DNA of 64,000 nucleotides, from contig NZ_RZMX01000032.1 in the NCBI RefSeq assembly GCF_003992665.1, forward strand, positions 121,945 through 185,944, written 5' to 3'. The notes under the pieces are model-generated. The model was not told where the DNA came from and ran no database searches. It saw nothing but the letters and a program-made list of their open reading frames with translations. This document shows, in pieces, positions 25,860 through 35,967 of the stretch. The DNA is from Pelagibacterium montanilacus. Its GTDB lineage: Bacteria > Pseudomonadota > Alphaproteobacteria > Rhizobiales > Devosiaceae. The stretch's first letter is position 1; each line of letters starts with the position of its first letter. A program made the translations under genes and the position numbers.

Positions 25860-26603
25860 TCAGGCTGGATAGTCCACCGACACCAGATAGAGCCCGGCGG
25901 CCGGCGCGAGCGCCCCGCAACGCGCGCGATCCTGCGCATCGAGCGCGGCGCGCATCTCGGGAACCGGCCATTTGCCCTCCCCAACCAGCCTGAGCGAGCC
26001 CACCAGCGAGCGGACCTGATGGTGCAGGAACGAACGCGCCGAGGCGCGGACGATCACATGATCGCCCGCGCGGTCCACGTCGAGCCGGTCGAGCGACCGG
26101 ATGGGTGAATTGGCCTGACAGGCCGCCGCCCGGAAGGTGGTAAAATCGTGCCGGCCCAGAATGGTCTGGGCGGCCTCGTGCATGGCCACCGCGTCGAGCG
26201 GGATCTGGACGTGCCAGACCCGGTTCGCCTCGAGCGCGGGGCGGGCCCGGCGGTTGAGGATGCGGTATTGGTAATGCCTCGCCGTGGCCGAGAAGCGCGC
26301 CTCGAAGGTATCGGGCACCTGGGCGCATTCGAGAACGGCGATGGCGTGGGGCCGCAGATGATGGTTGAGCGCTTCGCGGACCCGGAAGGGCTTCCACTGG
26401 CCGGAAAGATCGAAATGGGCGACCTGTCCCAAGGCATGGACGCCCGCATCGGTGCGCCCGGCGGTCTGGGTGCGGGCCTCTTCGCCCGAAAACCGGGTGA
26501 TCGCGGTCTCGAGCGCTTCCTGCACCGACATGCCCTGGGCCTGACGCTGCCAGCCGACAAGGCCGGTGCCGTCATATTCGATGGTGACCCGGTAGCGCGC
26601 CAT
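25860..26603 (-). CDS. truA: tRNA pseudouridine(38-40) synthase
   Basis: 247 residues. TruA makes pseudouridine at positions 38-40 of tRNA anticodon arms. The catalytic aspartate lies in [19 protein letters not shown], and [16 protein letters not shown] and [14 protein letters not shown] are family segments. ATG at 26603 follows the fmt stop by 2 nt; the same frame stays open far into fmt but that part is a shadow. It is the third gene of def-fmt-truA. Confidence 0.95.
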   Translation of the reverse strand: MARYRVTIEYDGTGLVGWQRQAQGMSVQEALETAITRFSGEEARTQTAGRTDAGVHALGQVAHFDLSGQWKPFRVREALNHHLRPHAIAVLECAQVPDTFEARFSATARHYQYRILNRRARPALEANRVWHVQIPLDAVAMHEAAQTILGRHDFTTFRAAACQANSPIRSLDRLDVDRAGDHVIVRASARSFLHHQVRSLVGSLRLVGEGKWPVPEMRAALDAQDRARCGALAPAAGLYLVSVDYPA

Positions 26604-26605
26604 GG

Positions 26606-27532
26606 TCAGCCCACGCGCTGGCCGACGAGATCTCCGGCTCCGCGCAGGAAGGCCTCGCCATCCATGGGCCCCCGGCCCTCGCGCTGGACGCGGGTGAGCC
26701 GGACGGCGCCCTCTCCGCAGGCGATGGTGAGCCCTTCGAAAACCGTGCCGGGGGCGCCCGCGCCGTCTGCCGGCACCGAGGCGAGCGCCTTGACCCGCAT
26801 GGGCTTTGCCCCCTCGCGCGCGATCTCGAACCAGGCGCCGGGAAAGGGTGAAAGCCCGCGGATGTGGTTGTGGACCTCGGCGGCGGGACGGGAGAAATCG
26901 ATCCTTGTTTCGGCCTTGTCGATCTTGGTCGCGTAAGTGACGCCCTCTTCGGGCTGGGCTGTGAAATCGAGGGCATCGCGGTCGAGCGCGGCGAGCGCGC
27001 GGGCCATCAGATCGGCGCCGCGCCGCATCATCTCGTCGTGCAGCTCGCCCGCGGTCATGGTCGGGCCGATGGGGATTTCTTCCACGAGGCCCACCGGGCC
27101 GGTGTCGAGCCCCTCTTCCATCTTCATCACCGAGACCGCGGTGCGCGCGTCTCCGGCCATGATCGCCCGCTGGATGGGCGCGGCGCCGCGCCAGCGCGGC
27201 AGGAGCGAGCCGTGAAGGTTGAGGCAGCCGAGCGTCGGCGCTTCGAGCAGCGCGGGGGGCAGAATAAGGCCATAGGCGACGACCACGGCCACATCGGCCC
27301 CGAGCGCGGAAAAGGTCGTCACGTCGGCGGGATCGCGGAAATTGCGCGGGGTGAAGACGGGCACCCCAAACCCTTCGGCTGCCTCGTGGACCGGGGATTT
27401 GCGCTCGGACTGCCCCCGGCCCGCCGGGCGGGGCGCGCGGGTATAGCACGCGACGACGTCATGGCCGCGCATGACCAGTTCAGTGAGCGTGGGCGTGGCG
27501 AAGTCCGGCGTGCCCATGAAGACGACGCGCAT
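26606..27532 (-). CDS. fmt: Methionyl-tRNA formyltransferase
   Basis: 308 residues. Fmt formylates initiator Met-tRNA with 10-formyl-[19 protein letters not shown] is the characteristic N-terminus, and the catalytic Asn-His-Asp region is seen as [20 protein letters not shown] with [11 protein letters not shown]. The C-terminal tRNA-binding domain follows. ATG at 27532 is fixed by the conserved N-terminus. It lies between def and truA. Confidence 0.96.
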   Translation of the reverse strand: MRVVFMGTPDFATPTLTELVMRGHDVVACYTRAPRPAGRGQSERKSPVHEAAEGFGVPVFTPRNFRDPADVTTFSALGADVAVVVAYGLILPPALLEAPTLGCLNLHGSLLPRWRGAAPIQRAIMAGDARTAVSVMKMEEGLDTGPVGLVEEIPIGPTMTAGELHDEMMRRGADLMARALAALDRDALDFTAQPEEGVTYATKIDKAETRIDFSRPAAEVHNHIRGLSPFPGAWFEIAREGAKPMRVKALASVPADGAGAPGTVFEGLTIACGEGAVRLTRVQREGRGPMDGEAFLRGAGDLVGQRVG

Positions 27533-27570
27533 GGGGTGTCCTTTCCGGCCGGCGGGATCGGGGAGCGGGA

Positions 27571-28086
27571 TCAGCCCGTGCGCCGGGCCGCCTTCTGAAA
27601 CTTCTTGATGACCCGGTCGCGCTTGAGCCGCGAGAGGTAGTCGATATAGAGCACCCCGTCGAGGTGGTCGATCTCGTGCTGCATGCACACCGCAAGCCGG
27701 CCGGTCGCCTGGCGCGTCACCTCCTCGCCCTTTGGCGTCCAGTAGCGCACGGTGACCCCGTCGGGGCGCTCGACCTCGTGGTAGAGATCGGGGATCGACA
27801 GGCACCCCTCTTCGCTGACCTCGGTCTCGTCGCTGATCGCAACGATCTCGGGGTTGATCATGGCGATGCGCCCGGAATCGGGGTTCTCGTCATCGGCGAG
27901 ATCGATCACCACCACGCGCTGCATCACCCCGATCTGGGGGCCGGCAAGCCCGATGCCGGGCGCTTCGTACATGGTGTCGAACATGTCCTCGACGGTCCGG
28001 GCGAGGTCGTCGTCGAACGCGGTCACCGGTTCGGCCACCTGACGCAGGCGCTGATCGGGCAATACGAGGATGGGTCGGACGGTCAT
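27571..28086 (-). CDS. def: Peptide deformylase
   Basis: 171 residues. Def removes the formyl group from new proteins. The three motifs are present: [10 protein letters not shown] (usually GxGLAAxQ; the second Ala is Gly here), EGCLSIP with the metal cysteine, and [14 protein letters not shown] with the two histidines and catalytic glutamate. First gene of def-fmt-truA. Confidence 0.96.
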   Translation of the reverse strand: MTVRPILVLPDQRLRQVAEPVTAFDDDLARTVEDMFDTMYEAPGIGLAGPQIGVMQRVVVIDLADDENPDSGRIAMINPEIVAISDETEVSEEGCLSIPDLYHEVERPDGVTVRYWTPKGEEVTRQATGRLAVCMQHEIDHLDGVLYIDYLSRLKRDRVIKKFQKAARRTG

Positions 28087-28192
28087 CGGCGGGCCTTTTG
28101 CGGGGAAATTCGATCATTCGCTTAGTGCAGTTGCACCCGGGCGGTCAAGCAGAGCCCATATGGGAGGCCGCGAATCAGATAACAAGAACATT

Positions 28193-29335
28193 ATGGAAAC
28201 GGTGCTCTTTGAGATTGGCGGACAGCCTGTCCCGGTTTTTCTGGCGCTGGCCGGCGGGCTAGGGCTGGCGATCGTTCTGCTCGTCGTGCTGCTTGCGCTC
28301 CAGATGCGCGCCAACGGGCGGCTGGCGCGCGAGAGGGCAGAGGAAGGCCGGCGGGGCACGGACCTCGAGCGGCATCTGGCCGACATGATGCGGGTGCAGT
28401 CGGAAATGACCGGCCGCATGCAGACCATGAGCGAGATCTTCGGCTCGCGCACCTCCGACCTTGCCCGGGTCTTGACCGAGCGCATCGAGGCCTCGAGCCA
28501 CCGGGTCAACCGCTCGATGACCGAGAGCCGGGAAAAGACCGAGGAGACGCTCTCGAAACTCCACGAGCGGCTGGCGGTGATCGACCGGGCGCAGTCCAAC
28601 ATCACCCAGCTTTCAGGCGAGATCGTCTCGCTGCAGTCGATCCTGTCCAACAAGCAGCAGCGCGGGGCATTCGGACAGGGGCGCATGGAGGCGATCATCG
28701 CCGATGGGCTGGCCCAGGGCGCCTACAGCTTCCAGGCGACGCTTTCGAACAACACGCAGCCCGACGCCCTGATCTTCATGCCCAACGACGCGCCGGCGCT
28801 GGTGGTGGACGCCAAATTCCCGCTCGAGGGCTGGCAGCGGCTGGGCGCCGCCGAAGGCCCCGAGGCCCTGCGCGCGGCGATGGCGGCGTTCCGGGGTGAC
28901 TTCACGACCCATATCAAGGCGATCGCGGACAAATACCTGATCCCGGGAGAAACCCAGGACACGGCCTTCATGTTCGTGCCCTCGGAATCGATCTTCGCCG
29001 ATCTGCACGAGCGGTTCGAGGACGTGGTCCAGCGCGCGGCGCGGGCGCGGGTGGTGATCGTCTCGCCCTCGCTCCTGATGCTCTCGATCCAGGTGATCCA
29101 GGCGCTGCTGCGCGACGTGCGTATGCGCGAGCAGGCGCATGTGATCCAGAAGGAAGTCACGGTGCTGCTCGAGGACGTCAACAGGCTGAGCGAGCGGGTC
29201 CATAAGCTCAAGACCCATTTCGGGCAGGCCAATGCCGACATCGACCAGATTCTCGTATCGACTGGCAAGGTGACACGGCGCGGGGAGCGGATCGAGGGGC
29301 TGGACTTCGAGGACCGGGCCCGGATCTCGCCTTAG
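28193..29335 (+). CDS. rmuC: DNA recombination protein RmuC family
   Basis: 380 residues: an N-terminal membrane anchor (VFLALAGGLGLAIVLLVVLL), a coiled-coil region from about 45 to 155, and the RmuC core with a PD-(D/E)XK-like fold (PALVVDAKFPLEGWQRL, AFMFVPSESIFADLHE). RmuC limits inversions at short inverted repeats in E. coli; the mechanism is not settled. ATG at 28193 is just before the anchor. Confidence 0.9.
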   Translation: METVLFEIGGQPVPVFLALAGGLGLAIVLLVVLLALQMRANGRLARERAEEGRRGTDLERHLADMMRVQSEMTGRMQTMSEIFGSRTSDLARVLTERIEASSHRVNRSMTESREKTEETLSKLHERLAVIDRAQSNITQLSGEIVSLQSILSNKQQRGAFGQGRMEAIIADGLAQGAYSFQATLSNNTQPDALIFMPNDAPALVVDAKFPLEGWQRLGAAEGPEALRAAMAAFRGDFTTHIKAIADKYLIPGETQDTAFMFVPSESIFADLHERFEDVVQRAARARVVIVSPSLLMLSIQVIQALLRDVRMREQAHVIQKEVTVLLEDVNRLSERVHKLKTHFGQANADIDQILVSTGKVTRRGERIEGLDFEDRARISP

Positions 29336-29348
29336 GGCTCGCAAGCCA

Positions 29349-31745
29349 TCAGGCGGTGCGCCGCGAGCGCAGGGACACCTTGTTGTCCTCGGGCTCATGG
29401 GTAAGGGCCCGATAGTCCGAGATCGGTTCGGGGCGGCCGAGCAGATAGCCCTGGGCCGCGTCGCAGACTTCGGCGATCAAAAAGGCGAGTTCGTCGTCGT
29501 TTTCCACGCCCTCGGCCAGCACCGGCAGGCCCATGCCCTTGCCCAGCCCCAGAACGGCCCGGACGATTGCGGCGGACTGGGGGTTGTCGTGCACCTGGCG
29601 CACGAAGGACTGGTCCACCTTGATCTTGTCGAAGGGAAAGGCGCGAAGATTGGCGAGCGAGGAATACCCCGTGCCGAAATCGTCCATGGCGATGCGGACG
29701 CCCAGCGCCTTGATGCGGCGCAGGGTGGACAGCGCGCGGGTCATGTTGCGAGTCAGCGCGGTTTCGGTGATCTCGATCTCGAGCCGGGCCGGATCGAGCC
29801 CGGTGGCCAGCAGCGTTTCCTCGACCAACGTGGCAAAATGGGGCGCGTGCAGTTGCACGGGCGAGACGTTGACCGCGACCGAGAGCGGGCGGTCCCAGCT
29901 TGCCGCTTCCCGGCAGGCGGTGACCAGCACCCATTCCCCGATGGCCATGATCAGCCCGCTTTCCTCGGCGAGAGGGATGAAGCGGGCCGGAGAGACCTGG
30001 CCGCGTTTGGGGTGGTTCCAGCGCACGAGCGCCTCGAACCCGGTGATCGTTCCCGACGCGAGCTCGCTCTGGGGCTGGTAGACCAGGAAGAACTCTTCGC
30101 GCGCGACGGCATGGCGCAGATCATGCTCGGTCTGGCGGCGGTCGAGCGCGATGGCCCCCATTTCGGGTTCGAAGATCCTGAAGCTGCCCGGGCCTTCGGC
30201 CTTGGCCGCATAGAGCGCGGTGTCGGCATGGGTCATGAGCGCCTGCTGGTCGGTGCCGTGCTCGGGGAAAAAGGCGATGCCGATCGAGGCGGAGGCGACC
30301 CCACTCGTTCCTGCGTCCTCATTGGCCGCGGCCAGGCCCTCGAGCACCGCGCGGGCCATTGTGGTGGCCTGGCCGGTATTCGAAACCCCGGGGACGATCA
30401 CCGCGAATTCGTCGCCGCCCAGCCGCGCGGCAAAGCCGGTGCGTCCGATGGCGGTCGAGATCGCGTCGGCGACCCGCTGGAGCAGCGCATCGCCCGCGGC
30501 GTGACCGAACAGATCGTTGACGTCCTTGAAGCGGTCGAGGTCCAGGCACATGATGGCAAAGCGCCGGGGGGCGCCATCGCGCGGGGCCAGCTCGGTGTTG
30601 ATCCGCGCATGAAAGCTGGTGCGGTTGGGCAGACCGGTCATGGCGTCGTGATGGGCGAGGAACCGGATGTGGCGCTCGGCCTCCTTGCGGGCCCGCAGAT
30701 CGCGCAGCGCGATGGCCTGATGGGGACGCCCGGCATAGTCGACGGTGCGCAGCACCGCTTCGACCGGGATCACCTCGCCGCCGGCGGAATGGATCTCGGT
30801 CTCGATGGCCGTTTCGGGAGATTCGGTAAGCGCCAGCCAGCTCGGCTCGTCGAGGTAGTGCGAGAGGGGCTTTGTGGCCGGCTTACCTGCCGGCAGGCCG
30901 ACAATGCGCCCGAACGCGGCGTTGAAGGTGACGATGGTGTCCCCGTCGCACACGATCAGCCCTTCGACCGCGGCATCGGCCAGCCCGCGCATGCGGTCGA
31001 CTTCCTCAAGCGCCCTGCGGCGATCGCGAACGTTGAGATAAAGCCCGCCCAGGGCGAGCAGCAGGATGAAAATCGACGCAAAGCCGACCGCCAGCGACAA
31101 TGTACTGCCGCGAAGTGCCGAGTTGGTCACGATGGCATAGCAATTCTCGAAATTGCTCGCGGCCATGGCCGTGAAATGCATGGAGCACACCGCCAGGGTA
31201 AGCAGGCCCGCGCCCGCCCAGCGGCGGACGACGCGCTTGCCGACGGCACCGATCCGCAGCGCGGCGGCGCCAAAGCCGATGCCGGTGAGGATCGAGATGG
31301 ATACCAGCGTGGGGTCCCAGGCGATTTTCCCTCCGACCAGGAGGGCATTCATGCCGACAAAATGCATCGCGGAAATGCCGATGCCCACAATCGCCCCGCC
31401 CAAAAGCAGGTCCGATGGCCGGTTTCCAAGCGTCGCGACAAGCAGCCCGCCGCCGCATACGAGAATGGCAATGATCAGCGAGCCTACCGTGAGCGTGGGA
31501 TCATAGCCCGCGGGAATGCCCACATCGAAAGCAAGCATGGCGATGAAATGGGTGGCCCAGACCCCAAAGCCGACCGAAACCGCTGCGACGCCGGCCCAGA
31601 TAAGCCGCCATGGCCCGTCGGCGCGACGGGCGTGGGTCAGAATGGAAATGCAGGCAAAGGCGGAGAGGATGCAAATGGTGCCGGCGAGCGTCACAAAGCG
31701 CAGATCGTGATGTTCAACCAGCGTGGTCGCGATTTGCCCGATCAT
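29349..31745 (-). CDS. MHYT-PAS-GGDEF-EAL cyclic-di-GMP signalling protein
   Basis: 798 residues. The N-terminal MHYT sensor has about seven helices with three copies of the (T/M)HFxxM motif (ATHFIAM, MHFVGM, MHFTAM), which may bind a metal or a diatomic gas. A PAS-like segment follows (about 265-375), then GGDEF with an intact RLGGDEFAV and EAL with GFEALVRW, ITETAL, DDFGTGYSS and KVDQSFV. Both synthesis and breakdown motifs look complete. The allosteric RxxD site before GGDEF is RTGF, so product inhibition is probably absent. ATG at 31745 has a GGGAGG site. Confidence 0.93.
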   Translation of the reverse strand: MIGQIATTLVEHHDLRFVTLAGTICILSAFACISILTHARRADGPWRLIWAGVAAVSVGFGVWATHFIAMLAFDVGIPAGYDPTLTVGSLIIAILVCGGGLLVATLGNRPSDLLLGGAIVGIGISAMHFVGMNALLVGGKIAWDPTLVSISILTGIGFGAAALRIGAVGKRVVRRWAGAGLLTLAVCSMHFTAMAASNFENCYAIVTNSALRGSTLSLAVGFASIFILLLALGGLYLNVRDRRRALEEVDRMRGLADAAVEGLIVCDGDTIVTFNAAFGRIVGLPAGKPATKPLSHYLDEPSWLALTESPETAIETEIHSAGGEVIPVEAVLRTVDYAGRPHQAIALRDLRARKEAERHIRFLAHHDAMTGLPNRTSFHARINTELAPRDGAPRRFAIMCLDLDRFKDVNDLFGHAAGDALLQRVADAISTAIGRTGFAARLGGDEFAVIVPGVSNTGQATTMARAVLEGLAAANEDAGTSGVASASIGIAFFPEHGTDQQALMTHADTALYAAKAEGPGSFRIFEPEMGAIALDRRQTEHDLRHAVAREEFFLVYQPQSELASGTITGFEALVRWNHPKRGQVSPARFIPLAEESGLIMAIGEWVLVTACREAASWDRPLSVAVNVSPVQLHAPHFATLVEETLLATGLDPARLEIEITETALTRNMTRALSTLRRIKALGVRIAMDDFGTGYSSLANLRAFPFDKIKVDQSFVRQVHDNPQSAAIVRAVLGLGKGMGLPVLAEGVENDDELAFLIAEVCDAAQGYLLGRPEPISDYRALTHEPEDNKVSLRSRRTA

Positions 31746-31853
31746 GGTGCCTCCCCCGGCAAGGTTCAGGGGCAATTGCTAGAAGGCAGAGGTAAACATT
31801 TTCCATCGGCGGCGACGTGGCGCGCAGCGAATGACCGTGTTGGTTAACTCATG

Positions 31854-32456
31854 TTAAAAGGACGTCCGCGCCTTGAGCGCCTGGCTCAGCGTGCCTTCGT
31901 CGAGATAATCGAGTTCCCCGCCCACGGGCACGCCATGGGCCAGCCGGGTGACCTTGACCCCTGAATCGGCGAGCCGGTCGGTGATGTAATGGGCCGTGGT
32001 CTGGCCCTCGACAGTCGCGTTGATGGCCAGAACGATCTCGGCGTACTCGCCGGCGCGATCCAGCAGGCTCCCGAGATTGAGATCGTCAGGGCCCACCCCG
32101 TCGAGCGGGGAGAGAACCCCGCCCAGAACATGATAGCGCACCGCGCCGACCCCGGCGCGCTCGAGCGCCCAGAGATCGGCCACGTCCTCGACCACGATCA
32201 GCATGCCCGATTCCGCGCGCCTTGGGTCCGAACAGATCCCGCACGGCGAGGCGGTATCGATATTGCCGCACGACGCGCAGACCCGGACCGCCTCGACGGC
32301 CCTGTCCAGCGCCGCCGACAGCGGGATCATGAGCTGTTCTTTTTTCTTGATCAGATGCAGGACGGCGCGGCGGCCCGAGCGCGGGCCGAGGCCCGGCAGG
32401 CGCGAGAGCAGCTGGATGAGTTGTTCGATTTCGGGTCCGCCCGACGCCTGGGCCAT
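31854..32456 (-). CDS. recR: Recombination mediator RecR
   Basis: 200 residues: helix-hairpin-helix ([19 protein letters not shown]), four-cysteine zinc finger (CASCGNID...CGIC), Toprim domain ([16 protein letters not shown]) and the Walker-B-like C-terminal part ([20 protein letters not shown]). RecR works with RecF/RecO to load RecA on gapped DNA. It is the last gene of the usual dnaX-ybaB-recR cluster. Confidence 0.96.
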   Translation of the reverse strand: MAQASGGPEIEQLIQLLSRLPGLGPRSGRRAVLHLIKKKEQLMIPLSAALDRAVEAVRVCASCGNIDTASPCGICSDPRRAESGMLIVVEDVADLWALERAGVGAVRYHVLGGVLSPLDGVGPDDLNLGSLLDRAGEYAEIVLAINATVEGQTTAHYITDRLADSGVKVTRLAHGVPVGGELDYLDEGTLSQALKARTSF

Positions 32457-32517
32457 GAAGGCGCTCCCTTGAGCGCTTCGTCTCCGAAGCGCGACACAAC
32501 AATGACCTAGAAGATCG

Positions 32518-32550
32518 CGTTCTGACCTGTCAGAACGAGAATTGCTCTAG
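32518..32550. repeat. Short family A palindromic repeat
   Basis: CGTTCTGACCTGTCAGAACG hairpin followed by AGAATTGCTCTAG. The CTA of the last part is the TAG stop of ybaB read on the other strand. Confidence 0.65.
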
Positions 32551-32870
32551 AATGGCAGCTTCATGCCCGGGGGGATGGGGAGGCCGGCGGTGATCTCGCT
32601 CATCTTCTCCTGCAGGAACGCCTCGCCCTTGCTGCGGGCGTCAGCGTGGGCGGCGACCATCAAATCCTCGAGGATTTCGGCCTCCTCGGGCTTGAGCAGG
32701 CTGGGATCGATCCGAATCGAGCGCAAATCGCCCTTGGCGGTGAGCGAGACCGACACCATGCCGGCGCCGGCGCTGCCCTCAACCACGTGCTCGGCCGCTT
32801 CGGCCTGAACCTGCTGGGCGCGTTCCTGGAGTTGCTGGGCCTTCTGCATCATGCCCATGAAATCCTTCAT
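32547..32870 (-). CDS. Nucleoid-associated protein YbaB/EbfC
   Basis: 107 residues of the YbaB/EbfC family: MKDFMGMMQKAQQLQERAQQ at the start and the conserved VSVSLTAKGDLRSIRIDPSL. These dimers bind DNA and affect gene expression. Its ATG overlaps the dnaX stop by one base (TGATG). Its own TAG stop lies on the edge of a palindromic repeat. Confidence 0.93.
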   Translation of the reverse strand: MKDFMGMMQKAQQLQERAQQVQAEAAEHVVEGSAGAGMVSVSLTAKGDLRSIRIDPSLLKPEEAEILEDLMVAAHADARSKGEAFLQEKMSEITAGLPIPPGMKLPF

Positions 32871-34594
32871 CAGTCGTCCTCTTCCTCAAGAGAGTAATCG
32901 GGGTCTTGGTCCGTCTCGGTGTCATCGGCCGCGCTTCTGCGGACCGGGCCGGCATAGACGATTTCGCTGCCCGGGAACATCTCGAGCGCCGCCTTGACCA
33001 GCGGATCGCTCAGCGCCTGGTCCTGTTCGGTGCGCGCATCGGCCTCGCGCTGTTCGCGCAGGGTCGGGGTCTCGACCTTGCGCGCGGAGATCGTGACCAT
33101 CCATGGACGACCGGTCCAGTCCTTGAGACGCCCCGAAAGCGTCGAGACGATGGCCTGATTGGCGCCCTCGACCAGCGAGATCTCGATGCGCCCGGGCTCA
33201 AAGCTCACCGGGCGGATGTCGGATTCGAGGGCGTGCTTGACGAGGATATCGCGTTTTTCTGCCGCCAGTGCCACGAGTTGCTCGTAGCTGGTGGGCATGG
33301 GCAGGGCCTGAGCCGTAGCCATGGGCGCGGAGGCCGGATGGGCGCGGGCAAGAGCCTGGCCCCCATTGCCGCCCCCACCGCCCGAGGGGCGCGGCATGTC
33401 CGGGCGCGGCGCGGCCTCGTCGGCGCCCCGTGCGGTGAGCTTTTCGATCAGATCCTCAGGCGAGGGCAGATCGGCGGCGTGGGCGAGACGCACCAGCACC
33501 ATTTCGGCGGCCTGCAGGCCATTGGCGGCCTGTGCGATTTCGACAAGCCCGCGCGAGAGAATCTGCCAGGAGCGCGTGAGGATGCGAATGCCCAGCCGGC
33601 CGGCGAAATCGGCGCCGCGGGTGCGCTCGTCGGGGGTGAGCACCGGATCGTCGGCCGCGGCGGGCACGATCTTGATGCGGGTGACCAGATGGGTGAACTC
33701 GGCCAGATCGGCGATGATCGTGGTGGGATCGGCGCCGGTGTCGTAGAGATGGCGGGTGTCGCCAAGCGCGCCCGCGATATCGCCACCCATGAGCTTTTCA
33801 AACAGATCGATGACCCGGGCCCGGTCGGCCAGACCCAGCATGTCGCGGACAGCCTCGGCGGTGACCTCGCCATCGCCATGGGCAATGGCCTGGTCGGTCA
33901 GCGAGAGGCAATCGCGCACCGAGCCTTCCCCGGCGCGCACGATCATGGCGAGCGCCTCGGGCTGGGCAGCGATCGATTCGCGCTCGAGCAGGCCCGAGAG
34001 GTACTCGGTCATGGTTTCGGGCGCGATGCGGCGCAGATCGAAGCGCTGGCAGCGCGAGAGGATGGTGACCGGAACCTTGCGGATCTCGGTGGTCGCGAAG
34101 ATGAACTTCACATAAGGGGGCGGTTCCTCGAGCGTCTTGAGCAGCCCGTTGAACGCTGAGGTGGAGAGCATGTGCACCTCGTCGATGATGAACACCTTGT
34201 AGGGTGCCGCCATCGGGGGGGTGCGGGTCATCGCGTTGATTTCGCGGATGGCGTCGATGCCGGTGTTGGACGCGGCGTCCATCTCCATCACGTCCACATG
34301 GGTGCCCGCGATGATCTCGGCGCAGTGGACGCCCTCGATCGAGAGATCGAGCGTGGGGTGGGCCCCGCTGTCATCGGCGTAGTTGAAGGCCCGGGCCAGA
34401 ATGCGTGCCGTGGTGGTCTTGCCGACCCCGCGCACCCCGGTGAGGATGAAGGCGTGGTGGATGCGGCCCGAGCGGAACGCATTGGCCAGCGTGCGCACCA
34501 TGGCGTCCTGCCCCACGAGGCTCTCAAAGCTCGCGGGCCGGTATTTGCGCGCCAGAACCTGATAGGGTGCGGCCGGGTTGTCGGGGGTTGCCAT
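32870..34594 (-). CDS. dnaX: DNA polymerase III subunit gamma/tau
   Basis: 574 residues. The clamp-loader AAA+ domain has Walker A GVRGVGKTT, Walker B IIDEVHML and sensor 1 FATTEIRKVP; the C-terminal third is the tau-like region with a Gly/Pro-rich linker (RPSGGGGGNGG). ATG at 34594 gives the family N-terminus (PYQVLARKYRPASFESLVGQ); an ATG at 34612 is possible. The SRP RNA gene lies directly upstream, as in many alphaproteobacteria. Confidence 0.94.
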   Translation of the reverse strand: MATPDNPAAPYQVLARKYRPASFESLVGQDAMVRTLANAFRSGRIHHAFILTGVRGVGKTTTARILARAFNYADDSGAHPTLDLSIEGVHCAEIIAGTHVDVMEMDAASNTGIDAIREINAMTRTPPMAAPYKVFIIDEVHMLSTSAFNGLLKTLEEPPPYVKFIFATTEIRKVPVTILSRCQRFDLRRIAPETMTEYLSGLLERESIAAQPEALAMIVRAGEGSVRDCLSLTDQAIAHGDGEVTAEAVRDMLGLADRARVIDLFEKLMGGDIAGALGDTRHLYDTGADPTTIIADLAEFTHLVTRIKIVPAAADDPVLTPDERTRGADFAGRLGIRILTRSWQILSRGLVEIAQAANGLQAAEMVLVRLAHAADLPSPEDLIEKLTARGADEAAPRPDMPRPSGGGGGNGGQALARAHPASAPMATAQALPMPTSYEQLVALAAEKRDILVKHALESDIRPVSFEPGRIEISLVEGANQAIVSTLSGRLKDWTGRPWMVTISARKVETPTLREQREADARTEQDQALSDPLVKAALEMFPGSEIVYAGPVRRSAADDTETDQDPDYSLEEEDD

Positions 34595-34675
34595 CACGCG
34601 TTGCGGACCCATCGGAACCGGTAAGGACGGCCTTTTCGGTCCCCTGCCCGAGGGACCGGCCATCACCATAAAGGC

Positions 34676-34776
34676 AGGAGGCTGACGACGACCCGTGCCG
34701 GACTCGTTAGGGCTGCTTCCTTCCGGACCTGACCCAGTTGGCGAGCGGTTCGTCCGCCACCAACCTCCCGGACCCT
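34676..34776 (-). ncRNA. ffs: Signal recognition particle RNA (4.5S, small bacterial type)
   Basis: On the minus strand the universally conserved tetraloop/symmetric-loop segment GGTCAGGTCCGGAAGGAAGC lies near the middle, flanked by complementary arms (GGGTCCGGGAGG at the 5' end and CAGCCTCC towards the 3' end). Length of about 100 nt fits the alphaproteobacterial small SRP RNA. Ends are estimated from the pairing. The position between pheA and dnaX is the usual one. Confidence 0.92.
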
Positions 34777-34814
34777 ATGTGTTACATTGTGCCCGGCTTT
34801 GCAAGGGCCCCTCT

Positions 34815-35654
34815 TTACGTCGCGGGTCCGATCTCGGCGACCGGATAGACCCCCAGAATCCGGAAATGGTCCGAGAAAAAGCCCAGTTCCTCGAGCGCGA
34901 GGGCGACGTTGTGATCGTCTGGGTGGCCCTCGATATCGGCGTAGAACTGGGTGGCGGTGAAGCTGCCATTGACCATGTAGCTTTCGAGCTTGGTCATGTT
35001 CACCCCATTGGTGGCGAACCCGCCCATGGCCTTGTAGAGCGCGGCAGGAACGTTGCGCACACGGAAGACGAAGGTGGTCTTGATGCGCCGGCCGGCGGGC
35101 TCGGGGCGCACGGGCTCGCGCGACATCACGAGGAAGCGGGTGGTGTTGTGCTCTGCGTCCTCGATGTTCTCGGCGACGACATCCAGCCCATAGGTCCGGG
35201 CGGCGAATCGCGAGGCGATGGCCGCGATGGTGCGGTCGCCCCTTTCGGCGACCTCTCGGGCCGAGCCGGCGGTGTCCACGGCATTGATGGTGCGCAGCTT
35301 GTGGGCGGCGATGAATTTCCGGCACTGGCCGAGCGCCACCGAGAGCGACTGGACCGCCTCGATTTCCGCGAGGGTGACCCCGGGCAGGCCCAGAAGGTTC
35401 ATCCGGATGGGCAGGTAATGCTCGCCGATGATGTGGAGCCCGCTTTCGGGCAGGATGTGGTGGATGTCGGTGATGCGCCCGTAAAGGGAGTTTTCCACCG
35501 GCACCACGGCAAACTCGGCGTCCCCGTCCTGGACCGCGGCGATTGTCTGCTCGAAGGTAACGCAGGGCATGGGGTCGTCCTGGGGGAACACCGCCTGTGC
35601 CGTAGCATGGCTGAACGCGCCCAGTTCTCCCTGAAAGGCGATTTTGCGACCCAT
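34815..35654 (-). CDS. pheA: Prephenate dehydratase
   Basis: 279 residues: catalytic PDT domain (IAFQGELGAFSHATAQAVFP, VVPVENSLYGRI, DTAGSAREVAERGD) and a C-terminal ACT domain with GVNMTKLESYMV for phenylalanine feedback control. It makes phenylpyruvate from prephenate. There is no chorismate mutase domain, as is typical for alphaproteobacteria. Confidence 0.95.
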   Translation of the reverse strand: MGRKIAFQGELGAFSHATAQAVFPQDDPMPCVTFEQTIAAVQDGDAEFAVVPVENSLYGRITDIHHILPESGLHIIGEHYLPIRMNLLGLPGVTLAEIEAVQSLSVALGQCRKFIAAHKLRTINAVDTAGSAREVAERGDRTIAAIASRFAARTYGLDVVAENIEDAEHNTTRFLVMSREPVRPEPAGRRIKTTFVFRVRNVPAALYKAMGGFATNGVNMTKLESYMVNGSFTATQFYADIEGHPDDHNVALALEELGFFSDHFRILGVYPVAEIGPAT

Positions 35655-35967
35655 TATGCTGTTCCCTGTCTGCCCGGATGGGCGCCACTAATGGCTCTGG
35701 CGCGGGTCCGAGTCAATCTGGGCGGGGCCGGGGCGCGGGGGTGGCTCCCAAGGGCGGGGCGAGGGAATTGTCGCACCCGGGTTATCGCAGTTGCGCGCGC
35801 CAAACCTTCTATTATATGGTCCGCGCGCGGCGTTGCGGGGCGAATCCGGGATATGCCGATGGACGCGGGGACGCATCCATCCGGCTTCCGATACGTTCCG
35901 GACGGTGCCGAGCAGCGATCTCACACATGCGCCGTATGCGCCCGAACGGTACGGAGAGACCGAGACT
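35655..35967. other. Intergenic region between divergent pheA and cytochrome c genes
   Basis: 313 bp without a convincing gene. It must hold the promoters of both flanking genes, but no clear -35/-10 pair, repeat or hairpin stands out. GGAGAG just before 35968 is the cytochrome ribosome-binding site. Confidence 0.5.

Noticed and set aside
25860..27449. Extended truA reading frame covering fmt
   Set aside because: Upstream part is fmt read in another frame; the TruA family N-terminus is at 26603.
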